DNA of 64,000 bases, taken from assembly GCF_900103845.1 (NCBI RefSeq), contig NZ_FNIJ01000011.1:146670-210669 (forward strand), given 5' to 3'. The notes beneath the pieces were generated by a model that was not told the origin of the DNA, did not search any database, and saw nothing but the letters and a program-made list of their open reading frames with translations. Source of the stretch: Pseudomonas jinjuensis (GTDB taxonomy: Bacteria; Pseudomonadota; Gammaproteobacteria; Pseudomonadales; Pseudomonadaceae). Shown here in pieces: positions 37,229-45,929 of this stretch. The position numbers and the translations under genes are program-made. The number at the start of each line of letters is the position of its first letter. Position 1 is the first letter of the stretch.

Positions 37229-38059
37229 ATGAAAAAGCTCGAAGGTAAAGTTGCCCTGGTGACCGGTTCCGGTCGTGGTATCGGCCGCAGCGTGGCCCTG
37301 AAGCTGGCCGCCGACGGCGCCCGCGTGGTGGTCAACGATCTGGACCAGGCGCCCGCCGAGGAAGTGGTCGCGGAAATCCGCGCTGCCGGCGGTGAAGCCG
37401 TTGCCTGCGTGGGCAGCGTGACCGCCGTCGACTTCGCCGACCGTTTCGTGCAGACCGCCGTGCAGAACTTCGGTGGCATCGACATCATCGTCAACAACGC
37501 CGGCTACACCTGGGACAACGTGATCCAGAAGATGTCGGATGAGCAGTGGTACGCGATCATCGATTGCCACCTGACCGCTCCGTTCCGCATCCTGCGTGCC
37601 GCCTACCCGGTTATCAGCGCCGCCGCCAAGGCGGAAGCCGCTGCCGGCAAGGTCGTGCACCGCAAGGTCGTCAACATCTCCTCCGTCGCCGCCGCCGGCA
37701 ACGCCGGGCAGACCAACTACTCCACCGCCAAGTCGGGCATCCTCGGTATGACCAAGACCCTCTCGAAGGAGTGGGGCCGTCACAAGGTCAACGTCAACGC
37801 CGTCGCTTTCGGCCATATCGAGACCCGCATGACCCAGGCGCTGGCCGGCGAGAACAGCAAGACCGTGAACATCGAGGGCCGCGAGATCAAGGTCGGCATC
37901 CAGCAGTCCGCCATCGAGGCGAGCAAGATGATGTGCCCGCTGGGTCGCCCGGGCAGCCCGGAGGAAGCCGCCGGCGCCGTCTACCTGTTCTGCATCCCCG
38001 AGTCCGATTTCGTCTCCGGCCAGGTCCTGGTCTGCGGTGGCGGCCTGGGCACCGTGTGA
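37229..38059 (+). CDS. SDR, (R)-3-hydroxyacyl-CoA dehydrogenase-like
   Basis: 276-residue SDR: TGSGRGIG near 12, VVNDLDQ (NAD-type acidic residue), NNAG, catalytic YSTAK, and VCGGGLGTV at the end. An insertion around AAKAEAAAGKVVHRKVVN before the SSVAA strand, and the pairing with R-specific MaoC hydratases, resemble the R-hydroxyacyl-CoA dehydrogenase domain of peroxisomal MFE-2. AAGGAA precedes the ATG. Likely oxidises the R-hydroxyacyl-CoA made by the MaoC pair, giving the cluster a second beta-oxidation route alongside the FadB-like S-route. Confidence 0.86.
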   Translation: MKKLEGKVALVTGSGRGIGRSVALKLAADGARVVVNDLDQAPAEEVVAEIRAAGGEAVACVGSVTAVDFADRFVQTAVQNFGGIDIIVNNAGYTWDNVIQKMSDEQWYAIIDCHLTAPFRILRAAYPVISAAAKAEAAAGKVVHRKVVNISSVAAAGNAGQTNYSTAKSGILGMTKTLSKEWGRHKVNVNAVAFGHIETRMTQALAGENSKTVNIEGREIKVGIQQSAIEASKMMCPLGRPGSPEEAAGAVYLFCIPESDFVSGQVLVCGGGLGTV

Positions 38060-38076
38060 CCTGAGAGGAATTCGTC

Positions 38077-39228
38077 ATGCAACTGGATAACTACCGTTCC
38101 GCCTGGATGACCGACGACCTGTCGGCTTTCGGCGACAGCATCCGCCGCTTCGTCCGTGAGCGGATGGCGCCGAACGAGGACAAATGGCGCGCACAGCACC
38201 AGGGCGACCGCGAAACCTGGCTGGCCTGTGGCGAGATGGGCATGATCCTGCCCGACGTTCCGTCCGAGTACGGCGGCGCCGACGGCACCCCGGCGCATTA
38301 CGCCGTGATGCTGCAGGAGCTGGCCTACGGTGGCGCGGCCAGCATTGCGCTGAGCATCAGCCACATCGTCGGCCACTACATCCTCGCCAGCGGTACCGAG
38401 GAGCAGAAGCGCCAGTGGCTGCCGAAGATCGCCTCGGGCGAGTGCATCTGCTCCATCGCCATGACCGAGCCGGGCACCGGCTCCGACCTGCAGGGCGTGC
38501 GTACCCGCGCGGTGAAGAAGGGCGACAAGTACGTCATCAGCGGCTCCAAGACCTTCATCAGCAACGGCCAGCTGAGCGACATGGTGGTCGTGGTCGCCAA
38601 GACCGACATGGAAGCCAAGGGTTCGCAGGGTATCTCGCTGTTCATCGTCGATACTAGGACCCCCGGTTTCATCCGTGGCAAGTGCCTGGACAAGATCGGC
38701 ATGCCGGGCCAGGACACCTCGGAGATGTTCTTCGACGAGTGCGAAGTACCGGCCGACTGCCTGCTCGGCGGCGCCGAGGGGCAGGGCTTCTACCAGCTGA
38801 TGCAGCAGTTGCCCTACGAGCGCGCGGAAATCTCCATCCAGGCCGTCGCGCAGATGGAGCGAGCCCTGGCGCTGACCGTGGAGTACACCAAGGAACGCAA
38901 AGCCTTCGGCAAGGCGATCCTGGACTTCCAGAACACCCGTTTCACCCTCGCCGATGTGAAGGCCACGGTGGTCGCCTCGCGCACCTTCGTCGACCTGATC
39001 ATCCAGCGCTGGGTGGATGGCAGCCTGGATACCACGCTGGCGTCCATGGGCAAGTTCTGGCTGACCGAGCGCCAGGGTGAGGTCATGGACCGTTGCCTGC
39101 AGTTCTTCGGCGGTTTCGGCTACATGAACGAGTACCCCATCGCCCGGATGTACGCCGACGCCCGCGTCGCGCGTATCTACGGCGGCGCCAACGAGATCCA
39201 GCGCGAGTTGGTCGGTCGGTCGTTGTAA
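38077..39228 (+). CDS. Acyl-CoA dehydrogenase 2 (IVD/LCAD-type)
   Basis: 383-residue acyl-CoA dehydrogenase with AMTEPGTGSDLQGVRTRAV, ISGSKTFISNGQ, ILDFQNTRFTLADVKA and IYGGANEIQRELVGRSL. As in the enzyme at 33560, Gly sits at the medium-chain Glu position and a Glu is present in helix G (LPYERAEIS). It is 17 nt after the SDR and in the same operon. The two dehydrogenases are related but clearly diverged, suggesting successive or stereochemically different substrates rather than redundancy. Confidence 0.92.
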   Translation: MQLDNYRSAWMTDDLSAFGDSIRRFVRERMAPNEDKWRAQHQGDRETWLACGEMGMILPDVPSEYGGADGTPAHYAVMLQELAYGGAASIALSISHIVGHYILASGTEEQKRQWLPKIASGECICSIAMTEPGTGSDLQGVRTRAVKKGDKYVISGSKTFISNGQLSDMVVVVAKTDMEAKGSQGISLFIVDTRTPGFIRGKCLDKIGMPGQDTSEMFFDECEVPADCLLGGAEGQGFYQLMQQLPYERAEISIQAVAQMERALALTVEYTKERKAFGKAILDFQNTRFTLADVKATVVASRTFVDLIIQRWVDGSLDTTLASMGKFWLTERQGEVMDRCLQFFGGFGYMNEYPIARMYADARVARIYGGANEIQRELVGRSL

Positions 39229-39336
39229 CAGTGGATCAGGGCGGTGTTCAGCCACGAGAGCGCCGCCCACACCGCCAGGGAAGGCCTTTCAACCAGCGGG
39301 CTGTCGTCAGCCTGCCAGCTACAAGAGAAGACTGCG

Positions 39337-39936
39337 ATGGCGGAACACGCATCGGAAAACCAGCGGCGGCGCCTGCTGCACACCCGGCAGGTCAGCTGTG
39401 AGGGTTACCTGCGCGAGGATGGCCTGTTCGAGTTCGAAGGACGGCTGCGCGACACTAAGTCGTACGACACCACCCTGCTGTTCAGCAGCATTTCCGCCAA
39501 CCAGCCGGTGCACCAGATGCTGATGATCATGACGGTCGACCGGGACCTGGTGATCCATGACCTGAAGGCAGTCACCGAGGCTGGCCCGACGCCGTTCTGC
39601 CGCCAGATAAACGGCGCCTACGCGGCCCTGAAGGGGCTGCGTATCGGTCCAGGCTTCAAGAAGCGGCTGCTCGAACGCGTGGGAGGAGAGCAGGGCTGTA
39701 CCCACCTGACCGAGCTGCTCGGTCCGATGGCGACTACCGTTTACCAGACAGTTTCCATGCTCGCCTACGGCACCCCGAGGGAGCGGGCGGCGGTCGACCG
39801 GGCCAGCGAGTTCGCCGGCAACAAATGGGTGATCGGCACCTGCCATGCCTACCGTCGCGGTGGCGAAGCCGAGAGAAGACTACTGGCCCGCAGCCGATCG
39901 GCCGAATCGCCGGCATTGGCTGCAGCCGTCGATTGA
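39337..39936 (+). CDS. DUF2889 protein
   Basis: 199-residue protein matching the DUF2889 family: TRQVSCEGYLREDGLFEFEGRLRDTK at the start, HDLKAVTEAGPTPFC in the middle and CTHLTELLGPMATTVYQT. No function is established for the family, but it is repeatedly found with CoA-ester catabolic genes. The ATG at 39337 starts the conserved part; an upstream in-frame start overlaps the gap after the dehydrogenase. Cys and His residues (CTHL, HDLK) might bind metal. No signal peptide, so it should be cytoplasmic. Confidence 0.8.
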   Translation: MAEHASENQRRRLLHTRQVSCEGYLREDGLFEFEGRLRDTKSYDTTLLFSSISANQPVHQMLMIMTVDRDLVIHDLKAVTEAGPTPFCRQINGAYAALKGLRIGPGFKKRLLERVGGEQGCTHLTELLGPMATTVYQTVSMLAYGTPRERAAVDRASEFAGNKWVIGTCHAYRRGGEAERRLLARSRSAESPALAAAVD

Positions 39937-40022
39937 AGGCCCGCAGAGGGCATGAGTGATCAGGCGTTGCATGCGGCGAACACAGAGCGCATCCGCCAAT
40001 GACAACAAGAGTGGAGGTTCAG

Positions 40023-41591
40023 ATGTACATCACCCAGGGTTTACACCGCCACATGCAGCAGCGCCCCAATGCCACTGCCATTCGCAGCCAGGGGCGCAGC
40101 GTGACGTTCGCCGAGCTCGGCCAGCGCGTCGCCCGGCTGGCCGGCGCGTTGAAGGGGCTGGGCATGGCCAGCGGCGACTGCATCGCCATGCTCTCGCGCA
40201 ACTCCCAACGCTACATCGAGTACAGCCTGGGCGTGCCGTGGGGCGATGGTGTGCTGAACCCAGTCAATACGCGCTGGAGCGTCGCCGAGATCGTCTACTC
40301 CCTGGATGACTCGCAGTCGAGCATGCTGGTCGTCGACGATACGTTCAAGGACATGGGCGGGGTCATCGCCCAGCAGGCGAAGACCATCCGCCACGTGATC
40401 TACGCCGGCGACGAGCAGACCCCCGAGGGCATGCTGTCCTACGAGGAACTGATCGCTGCCGCCGAGCCGGTGGAGGATGTGCGCCGCAGCGGCGACGCGC
40501 TGCTGGGCGTTTTCTACACCGGCGGCACCACCGGTTTCCCCAAGGGCGTGATGATCAGCCAGAACAACCTGGCCTTCGCCTCGCTGGCTTCCCAGAACAG
40601 GGGCTTCTTCAAGTGCGGCACGGCATTCCTGCATGCCATGCCGATGTTCCACCTGGCCGATTTCTCCGCCATGTACAGCTTGCTGGTGTCGGGTGGGGTC
40701 CATGTGATCCTCCCGGCATTCACCGGCGAGGCGGCCCTGCAGGCCATCACCCGCGAAGGCGTGTGCGACCTGATGCTGGCACCGACCATGATCCAGATGC
40801 TGCTCGATGCCCGTGACGCCAGTCCGGAATGGGCCGGGGTGGAGCTGGAGTCGATCTGCAACATCATCTATGGCGCTTCGCCGATTTCCCCGGCGCTGCT
40901 CGATCGTGCCTGGGCGGCATTCCCGGCTGCACGGTTCTTCCAGGGTTATGGCATGACCGAGCTGACCACCGGTGGAACCCTGCTCGACCCCGAGTACCAC
41001 TGCGCGGAACACCAGGCCAGCGGCAAGATGTATTCGGCCGGTCGGGCGATCAATTGCGTGGAAATACGCATCGTTGACAGCGAGTCCCGCGAGCTGCCGC
41101 GCGGCTCGGTAGGGGAGATCGCCGTGCGCGGTCCCAACGTCATGCTCGGCTACCTGAACAAGCCGGAAGCCACCGCCGAGGTGCTGAAGGACGGCTGGAT
41201 GCATACCGGTGACGGCGGCTACATGGACGAGGAAGGCTTCGTCTACATCGTCGACCGCCTCAAGGACATGATCGTCAGCGGCGGCGAGAACGTGTATTCC
41301 GCCGAGGTCGAGAATGCCATTTCCAGCCATCCCGCCGTGGCGCAGTGCGCGGCCATCGGCATCCCCTCGGACAAGTGGGGCGAGTCGGTGCACGCGGTGA
41401 TCGTGCTCAAGCCCGAGCATTCGGCGAGCGAAGAGGAAATCGTCGCCCATTGCCGCGAACGCATCGCCGGCTACAAGTGCCCGCGCAGCGTGGAATTCCG
41501 TGAGGCCATGCCGCTGTCGAGCGTGGGCAAGATCCTCAAGAACGACCTGCGCAAGCCCTACTGGGAAAACCACTCGCGCAACATCGCCTGA
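40023..41591 (+). CDS. AMP-forming acyl-CoA ligase
   Basis: 522-residue ANL-superfamily ligase that activates a carboxylic acid with ATP and CoA. P-loop YTGGTTGFPKGV is near 165 and GYGMTE near 305. TGDGGYMDEEGF precedes DRLKDMIVSGGENVYSAEVE (hinge), and the catalytic Lys is in SSVGKILKN. GGAGG 6 nt before the ATG at 40023 decides the start over one eight codons earlier. It is the last gene of the rightward operon and probably loads the cluster's substrate onto CoA. Side-chain specificity cannot be read reliably. Confidence 0.92.
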   Translation: MYITQGLHRHMQQRPNATAIRSQGRSVTFAELGQRVARLAGALKGLGMASGDCIAMLSRNSQRYIEYSLGVPWGDGVLNPVNTRWSVAEIVYSLDDSQSSMLVVDDTFKDMGGVIAQQAKTIRHVIYAGDEQTPEGMLSYEELIAAAEPVEDVRRSGDALLGVFYTGGTTGFPKGVMISQNNLAFASLASQNRGFFKCGTAFLHAMPMFHLADFSAMYSLLVSGGVHVILPAFTGEAALQAITREGVCDLMLAPTMIQMLLDARDASPEWAGVELESICNIIYGASPISPALLDRAWAAFPAARFFQGYGMTELTTGGTLLDPEYHCAEHQASGKMYSAGRAINCVEIRIVDSESRELPRGSVGEIAVRGPNVMLGYLNKPEATAEVLKDGWMHTGDGGYMDEEGFVYIVDRLKDMIVSGGENVYSAEVENAISSHPAVAQCAAIGIPSDKWGESVHAVIVLKPEHSASEEEIVAHCRERIAGYKCPRSVEFREAMPLSSVGKILKNDLRKPYWENHSRNIA

Positions 41592-41892
41592 GCGGAGCCG
41601 GATCTTCGCGTGCCTGGCCGAGGAGGACGGGCGCGCGAAAGGACCGGCGACTGCATCCCGACCTTCCAACCAGCCGCCCTGCGGGGCGGTTGCCGGAAGT
41701 TTTCCTGCCTGAAGATACCCACTTTCGTTGCCCCGCCATGAGCATGGCGTCCTGGTGGTTGGGCGGTGCCCATGGAGTGGGGAAGGAGTGGGGTGGTCTG
41801 GCCGGAATGGGCGGGTTCCTGCACAAGCCGAGAGGAATAGCATCCGTTCATGGGCCGACCGGTCCGCAAAACAAGAACAGAGAACTTGCGAA
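41592..41892. other. Intergenic region before the sulfatase operon
   Basis: 301 bp without a convincing gene. It holds a short CCGCCC/GGGGCGG hairpin near 41684-41699 that may end the ligase transcript, and element C (41774-41796). Nothing else recognisable. Confidence 0.6.
41774..41796. promoter_or_regulatory. GGAGTGG element C
   Basis: GGAGTGG at 41774 and 41785 (11-bp period) is followed by GGGGTGG at 41790, about 97 bp before the first sulfatase. Read on the other strand it gives the same motif series as element B. GGGCGGTGCCCATGG just upstream resembles sequence near elements A and B. Confidence 0.5.
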
Positions 41893-43455
41893 ATGAAGAG
41901 ATTGAACAAATGTCTGCCCAGACTCGGCCTGGCAGCATCATTGCTTGGAGCTGCGCTGAGCGTCGATGCGGCGGACAAACCGAACGTCCTGGTGATCTTC
42001 GGCGACGACATCGGCTACTACAACATCAGCGCCTACAACCAGGGGATGATGGGTTACGAGACGCCGAACATCGACCGCATCGCCCATGAAGGCGCGTTGT
42101 TCACCCACGCCTATGGCGAGCAGTCCTGCACCGCTGGCCGCTCTGCCTTCATTCTCGGCGAACATCCGTTCCGCACCGGCCTGCTGACCATTGGCATGCC
42201 CGGTTCCGAGCACGGTATTCCGGACTGGGCGCCGACCCTGGGCGATGTGATGAAGCAGCAGGGCTACACCACCGGCCAGTTCGGCAAGAACCACCTCGGT
42301 GACCGCGACAGGCACCTGCCGACCAACCATGGCTTCGACGAGTTCTTCGGCAACCTCTATCACGTGAACGCCGAGGAAGAGCCGGAAACCTACTACTACC
42401 CGAAAGATCCGGAGTTCCGGAAGAAATACGGCCCGCGCGGCGTGATCCATTCCTATGCCGACGGCCGCATCGAGGACACCGGCCCGCTGACCCGCAAGCG
42501 CATGGAGACCATCGACCAGGAGTTCGTCGAAGCTACCGAGAACTTCATCGACAAGGCGCACAAGGCCGACAAACCCTTCTTCGTGTGGTTCAACAGCACG
42601 CGCATGCACGTCTGGACCCACCTGAAGAAAGAGTCGGACGGCAAGACCGGGATCGGCCTGTATCCGGATGGCATGGTCGAGCACGACGGCCAGGTCGGCC
42701 AGTTGCTGAAGAAGCTCGACGACCTCGGCATCGCCGACAACACCATCATCGTCTACACCACCGACAACGGTGCGCAGAAGGCCAGTTGGCCGGACGGCGG
42801 CACTTCACCGTTCAATGGCGAGAAGGGCACTTCCAATGAGGGCGGGCACCGGGTACCGATGCTGGTGAAGTGGCCGGGCGTGCTCAAGCCGGGCAGTCAC
42901 TACAACAACATGATCGCCCTCAACGACTGGATGCCGACCCTGGCCGCGGCCGCTGGAAACCCCAACCTAGTGGCTCAGTTGGCCAAGGGCAGCGAGCTGA
43001 ACAGCAAGCAGTACCGGGTGCACCTGGACGGCTACGACTTCCTGCCGTTCTTCAAGGGTGAAGCGAAGGACAGCCCGCGTGAGGAGTACTTCTATTTCGG
43101 GCAGGGTGGCGAGCTGAATGCGCTGCGCTGGAACGACTGGAAAATCGCCTTCGCCAGCTTCGAAGGTTCCGTCTCCCGGGCGTCGCGCACGGTCCCCAAC
43201 TGGCCGAGCCTTACCAACCTGAAGGCCGATCCCCTTGAAACCGCGCGTAAGGATTCAGGGTTGTCCGCGCGCTGGGCCGCCGACCAGATGTGGCTGTTCG
43301 TGCCGGTACAGGCCGAAATCAAGAAGTTCATGGCGACACTGGGGCAGTACCCCTTCCAGGAAGGCGAGAACCTCAACCCGGCCAACATCAATTACCAGAG
43401 CCTGGCGATCCGGAAAGCCCTGATGGGTTTGCAGAAATCATCTGCCGAGCAGTGA
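41893..43455 (+). CDS. Periplasmic type-I sulfatase with C-x-A-x-R motif
   Basis: 520-residue exported sulfatase. The signal peptide runs to about residue 26 (SVDAAD). Metal ligands start with FGDDIGYY (Asp38-Asp39). The residue converted to formylglycine is Cys79 in CTAGRSAFILG, followed by GKNHLGD and later TTDNGAQKASWPDGG. It hydrolyses a sulfate ester. The Pro of the common CxPxR activation motif is Ala here. The ATG follows a weak AGAGAACTT site and lies 97 bp after element C. The second sulfatase follows 88 bp later. Substrate unknown. Confidence 0.9.
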   Translation: MKRLNKCLPRLGLAASLLGAALSVDAADKPNVLVIFGDDIGYYNISAYNQGMMGYETPNIDRIAHEGALFTHAYGEQSCTAGRSAFILGEHPFRTGLLTIGMPGSEHGIPDWAPTLGDVMKQQGYTTGQFGKNHLGDRDRHLPTNHGFDEFFGNLYHVNAEEEPETYYYPKDPEFRKKYGPRGVIHSYADGRIEDTGPLTRKRMETIDQEFVEATENFIDKAHKADKPFFVWFNSTRMHVWTHLKKESDGKTGIGLYPDGMVEHDGQVGQLLKKLDDLGIADNTIIVYTTDNGAQKASWPDGGTSPFNGEKGTSNEGGHRVPMLVKWPGVLKPGSHYNNMIALNDWMPTLAAAAGNPNLVAQLAKGSELNSKQYRVHLDGYDFLPFFKGEAKDSPREEYFYFGQGGELNALRWNDWKIAFASFEGSVSRASRTVPNWPSLTNLKADPLETARKDSGLSARWAADQMWLFVPVQAEIKKFMATLGQYPFQEGENLNPANINYQSLAIRKALMGLQKSSAEQ

Positions 43456-43543
43456 TCCCTCAGGGGGCTGCGCGCCTCGCAGAACCCTTGGAACGCCTGC
43501 AACAGGGCCAGCAACTTTGGGGCCCATTCAGTTAGGAGCAAGC

Positions 43544-45883
43544 ATGTTCATTCAGAAGAAAGTGCGCGCCCTGGGCTTGCTGCTGGGGCTTTGTGCCCTG
43601 GCGATCCAGGCGCATGCCGAGACGATCCTGCCGAAGCCGGACTACCACTATCCGGGATATGTCGGGCGCACCAAGCTCGACAGTGATCCGCCGCAATTCC
43701 CGCCGCTGGAACGGCCGCCGAAAGGCGCACCGAACGTGCTGGTGATCCTGCTCGACGATGTCGGTTTCGGCCAGTTCGACGCATTCGGCGGCGCTGTGCC
43801 TTCGCCGAGCCTGGACAAGCTCGCCGCCGATGGCGTGCGCTTCAACCGTTTCCACACCACCGCGCTGTGCTCTCCGACCCGCGCCGCGCTGCTCACCGGG
43901 CGCAACGAGCACCAGGCCAACTTCGGGGTGATCTCCGAGCTTGGCATCGGTTATGACGGTTATACCGGTATCCTGCCGAAGAGCACCGGCACCGTCGCCG
44001 AGGTCCTCCGGCAGAACGGCTACGCCACCGCGCAGATCGGCAAGAACCACAACACGCCGCCCTGGGAAACCAGCGAAGTGGGACCGTTCGACCGTTGGCC
44101 GACGGGCCTCGGCTTCGACTACTTCTACGGTTTCAACGGCGGGGATACCAGCCAGTTCGAGCCGATCCTCTATGAAGGGCACAGCCTGGTGCCGCGCTCG
44201 AAGGACCCGAACTACCACCTGACCACCGACCTGGCCGATCACGCCATCACCTGGGTCAACAAGGCCAAGGCCATCGACCCGCAGCGGCCGTTCTTCCTCT
44301 ATGTCGCCCCCGGCGCCGCCCACTCGCCGCACCAGCCGCCGGCCGACTGGCGCGACAAGTACAAGGGCCAGTTCGACATGGGCTGGGACAAGTACCGAGA
44401 GCTGACCCTGGAGCGCCAGAAGAAGCTCGGCGTGGTCCCGGCGAACGCCCAACTGACGCCGCGCCCGGCCGATCTGGCCGCCTGGGACTCGCTGCAGCCG
44501 GATCAGAAGCGCCTGTATTCGCGGATGATGGAGCTGTTCGCCGCCTTCAGTGCGCATACCGACTACGAGATGGGACGGATCATCGACGCCGTGCGCAAGC
44601 TGCCGGACGGTGACAACACCCTGATCATCTATATGGTCGGCGACAATGGTGCCTCTGCCGAAGGAGGGATGGATGGCCGCACCAACGAGTTCTCGATCTT
44701 CAACGGTGTGCAGGAAACCTGGCAGAGCAATCTCAAGGTCATCGACGAGCTGGGCGGGCCGAAGCATTTCAACCACTTCCCCTCAGCCTGGGCGCATGCC
44801 ATGAACACCCCGTTCCAGTGGACCAAGCAGGTCGCCTCGCACTTCGGTGGTACGCGCAACCCGCTGGTGATTTCCTGGCCGGCGAAGATCAAGGACAAGG
44901 GCGGCCTGCGCAGCCAGTTCGCCTATGTCACCGACATCACGCCGACCATCCTTGAGGCCGCCGGCATCGAAGCACCGAGCGTGCTCAATGGCGTGACGCA
45001 GAAGCCCATGGATGGCATCAGCATGCTCTACACCTTCAATGACGCGAAGGCCAGGGACCGCCGTCGGGGTCAGGTGTTCGAGCTGTTCCGCAATCGCGGC
45101 ATCTACCAGGACGGCTGGTTCGCTTCCTCGATTGGTTCCACGCCGTGGAATCCGGATCGCGACGAGTTCGACGTGGATAAGACCACCTGGGAGCTGTACA
45201 AGATCGACGACGATTTCAGCCAGGCCCATGACCTTGCCGCGCAGTATCCGGAGAAGGTCAGGCAGATGGATCAGCTGTGGTGGGCCCAGGCGCAGAAGGC
45301 CAACATCCTGCCGCTGAACTGGGACGGCGTGAAACGCTTCAACGCCGAGCTGATGGGCCGCCCGAGCCTGGCGGCCGGGCGCAAGCAGTTCGTCTACAAC
45401 GGCGCACTGGCGGCATTGCCCGAGGGTAATTCGCCGGGGCTGCACAACCGTTCGTTCTCGGTGACGGCGGAGGTCGAGTTGCCGGAGAGGGCCAACGGCA
45501 TGCTCTTTACCCAGGGCGGTTTCACTGGCGGCTGGGGCTTCTACCTCAAGGATGGACACCTGATCGCCGTGCACAACTACCTTGGCATGGCCAGCTACCG
45601 TGTGGACAGCGAGTTGGCGCTGCCGGCCGGCAAGACCACGCTGAAGATGGACTTCGACTACGCCGGCAACGCCAAGGAACGCGGCAAGGGCGGCACCCTG
45701 CGCCTGTCGGCCAACGGTAAGGTCATCGCAGAAGGGAAGGTGGAGCGCACCGTGCCATTCATCTACTCGCTCTACGAGGGACAGGACGTTGGCCTGGATT
45801 CCGGCTCCGCGGTATCGGCCGACTACACACCGCCGTTCACCTTCGAAGGCAAGCTGGACCGGGTGACGGTGGACCTTCGCTGA
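43544..45883 (+). CDS. Periplasmic arylsulfatase with C-x-P-x-R motif
   Basis: 779-residue sulfatase. A signal peptide ends after residue 25 (IQAHA). It contains LLDDVGFG (metal Asp residues) and formylglycine precursor Cys109 in LCSPTRAALLTGRN, the standard motif read by formylglycine-generating enzyme. Later come GKNHNTPPWE and VGDNGASAEGG. Length and the C-terminal beta-rich domain (about 610-779, ending GKLDRVTVDLR) match large AtsA-like enzymes. AGGAG precedes the ATG. A degraded copy of its 3' end lies at 47415-47535. It probably frees alcohols from sulfate esters in the periplasm. Confidence 0.92.
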   Translation: MFIQKKVRALGLLLGLCALAIQAHAETILPKPDYHYPGYVGRTKLDSDPPQFPPLERPPKGAPNVLVILLDDVGFGQFDAFGGAVPSPSLDKLAADGVRFNRFHTTALCSPTRAALLTGRNEHQANFGVISELGIGYDGYTGILPKSTGTVAEVLRQNGYATAQIGKNHNTPPWETSEVGPFDRWPTGLGFDYFYGFNGGDTSQFEPILYEGHSLVPRSKDPNYHLTTDLADHAITWVNKAKAIDPQRPFFLYVAPGAAHSPHQPPADWRDKYKGQFDMGWDKYRELTLERQKKLGVVPANAQLTPRPADLAAWDSLQPDQKRLYSRMMELFAAFSAHTDYEMGRIIDAVRKLPDGDNTLIIYMVGDNGASAEGGMDGRTNEFSIFNGVQETWQSNLKVIDELGGPKHFNHFPSAWAHAMNTPFQWTKQVASHFGGTRNPLVISWPAKIKDKGGLRSQFAYVTDITPTILEAAGIEAPSVLNGVTQKPMDGISMLYTFNDAKARDRRRGQVFELFRNRGIYQDGWFASSIGSTPWNPDRDEFDVDKTTWELYKIDDDFSQAHDLAAQYPEKVRQMDQLWWAQAQKANILPLNWDGVKRFNAELMGRPSLAAGRKQFVYNGALAALPEGNSPGLHNRSFSVTAEVELPERANGMLFTQGGFTGGWGFYLKDGHLIAVHNYLGMASYRVDSELALPAGKTTLKMDFDYAGNAKERGKGGTLRLSANGKVIAEGKVERTVPFIYSLYEGQDVGLDSGSAVSADYTPPFTFEGKLDRVTVDLR

Positions 45884-45929
45884 GTTCTCGGACGCTCCTC
45901 GATATCAATAAGAGAAAGGACAAATACAC

